A stretch of DNA of 6,144 nt from Desulfofustis sp. (lineage in GTDB: Bacteria > Desulfobacterota > Desulfobulbia > Desulfobulbales > Desulfocapsaceae). Location: positions 1 to 6,144 of the forward strand of contig JAUVWB010000108.1 in NCBI GenBank assembly GCA_030604345.1. Reading direction: 5' to 3'. Below are positions 5,566 through 6,144 of this stretch, piece by piece (the stretch's first letter is position 1; each line of letters begins with the position of its first letter). The notes under the pieces are model-generated. The model was not told where the DNA came from, ran no database searches, and saw nothing but the letters and a program-made list of their open reading frames with translations. The position numbers were made by a program, and so were the translations under genes.

Positions 5566-6039
5566 ATGAAGAAAAAAATAGTTATCGCAGTTGTTGTCGC
5601 CGGTCTTGGACTGGCTGGGTTGAATCAGGCGTTTGCCGGCTGGGGAGCACGTGCCGGGGGGTGGTGCCCCAATTTTCAGGGGCCGGGCTACACCCAGATG
5701 GATCCTGCTGTTCAGGAGAAGCTCGACACGTTTTTCGAGAGTAACCAGGATCTGCATAAGTCGCTGGTCATGAAACGGGCCGAACATCATGCTCTGATGC
5801 AGGCCGGAAACCCCGATCCGGCAGCCGCCAGCAAGGTCGCCGGGGAGTTGTTTGATCTGCGGGCGGCTCTGCAGCAAAAAGCCGAAGAGGCCGGGGTGTC
5901 TTCATACCTGGGACGCATGGGCGGCCATGGTGGTCCCGGATTCTGCCGGACCGGCATGCGCGGACCCGGTCACGGCGGACCCGGCATGGGTGGCCGGATG
6001 ATGAACGGCGCCGGTCCCGGCGGTGGCCCGCAGTTCTAA
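5566..6039 (+). CDS. ZraP/CpxP-like periplasmic metal-binding chaperone
   Basis: The 157-residue precursor starts with a clear Sec signal peptide: MKKK, a hydrophobic stretch to residue 20, and AFA before a likely cut at 24/25. The mature protein has CPN at 34-36. A helical core (about 45-110) of charged, Gln- and Ala-rich sequence follows (DPAVQEKLDTFFESNQDLHKSLVMKR, then a second helix ending LQQKAEEAG). This suits the helical hairpin of the CpxP/ZraP (LTXXQ, 'zinc resistance-associated') superfamily. The tail (118-157) is rich in Gly, Pro, His and Met (GGHGGPGF, GPGHGGPGMGGRMM) with a second Cys at 127, as expected for zinc or copper binding. ZraP proteins act as periplasmic zinc-dependent chaperones and feed back on ZraS. 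The start is certain: AAGGAG lies six bases upstream. The sigma-54 promoter mirrors that of E. coli zraP. No zraSR pair is in the window. Confidence 0.8.
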   Translation: MKKKIVIAVVVAGLGLAGLNQAFAGWGARAGGWCPNFQGPGYTQMDPAVQEKLDTFFESNQDLHKSLVMKRAEHHALMQAGNPDPAAASKVAGELFDLRAALQQKAEEAGVSSYLGRMGGHGGPGFCRTGMRGPGHGGPGMGGRMMNGAGPGGGPQF

Positions 6040-6064
6040 TCTCCTCTTCTCTTCCTCCCTTCCT

Positions 6065-6099
6065 ATCCCGCCGGTGGCAGGCAATACCACCGGCGGGAT
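6065..6099 (+). terminator. Rho-independent-type terminator of the ZraP-like gene
   Basis: A perfect 13-bp stem (ATCCCGCCGGTGG with CCACCGGCGGGAT, 6065-6077 and 6087-6099) closes a nine-base loop. It is followed by TCTCGTTT, which is only moderately T-rich. It lies 26 bases after the stop codon. The remaining 45 bases of the window hold no gene I can see. Confidence 0.75.
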
Positions 6100-6144
6100 T
6101 CTCGTTTGCTGCAAGAGAGCTGTCGCGGCGACTTCCTGACAGGA

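Overview
This is a GC-rich bacterial window (about 60% GC by eye). The gene types fit a Desulfobacterota (deltaproteobacterial) chromosome or something similar: a sigma-54-driven ZraP-like periplasmic protein, a ferredoxin-nitroreductase fusion, a putative molybdenum-carrier (Moco carrier / YpsA-like) protein and a free-standing RapZ C-terminal domain. The phylum is inferred from gene content only. I see no mobile element, CRISPR array, tRNA or rRNA.

Layout. (1) The left edge holds, on the minus strand, the N-terminal part of a long-form RluA-family pseudouridine synthase that runs off the window. (2) Divergent from it is a full-length srkA (yihE)-type stress-response kinase gene (407-1387). 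It aligns end to end with the family but carries one in-frame TAA at codon 43, so it is a nonsense-interrupted gene, a sequencing error or a recoded gene. (3) Convergent with it, and abutting through the palindrome TGATCA, is a minus-strand spermidine-synthase-like gene (1388-2179). It has a near-consensus sigma-70 promoter whose spacer holds a tandem 8-bp repeat. (4) A plus-strand run of four genes with overlapping ends follows (2339-5340): a YnfM-like MFS transporter, a putative molybdenum carrier, a 2x[4Fe-4S]-nitroreductase fusion and a standalone RapZ C-terminal domain. This is almost certainly one translationally coupled operon. (5) A regulatory island (5341-5565) holds two near-identical upstream palindromes 32 bp apart, a weak terminator-like hairpin and a textbook -24/-12 sigma-54 promoter. 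It drives (6) a ZraP/CpxP-like periplasmic metal-binding protein (5566-6039), closed by a strong hairpin (6065-6099).

How they may work together. The ZraP-like unit looks like an envelope/metal-stress gene switched on by an unseen NtrC/ZraR-class activator. In Escherichia coli, zraP is also sigma-54 dependent. The four-gene operon joins export (MFS), a SLOG-like cofactor-binding protein, an Fe-S/flavin oxidoreductase and an RNA/metabolite-binding RapZ module. I know of no described pathway with this combination, and it is the best candidate here for an undescribed system. Its function is not established by the sequence.
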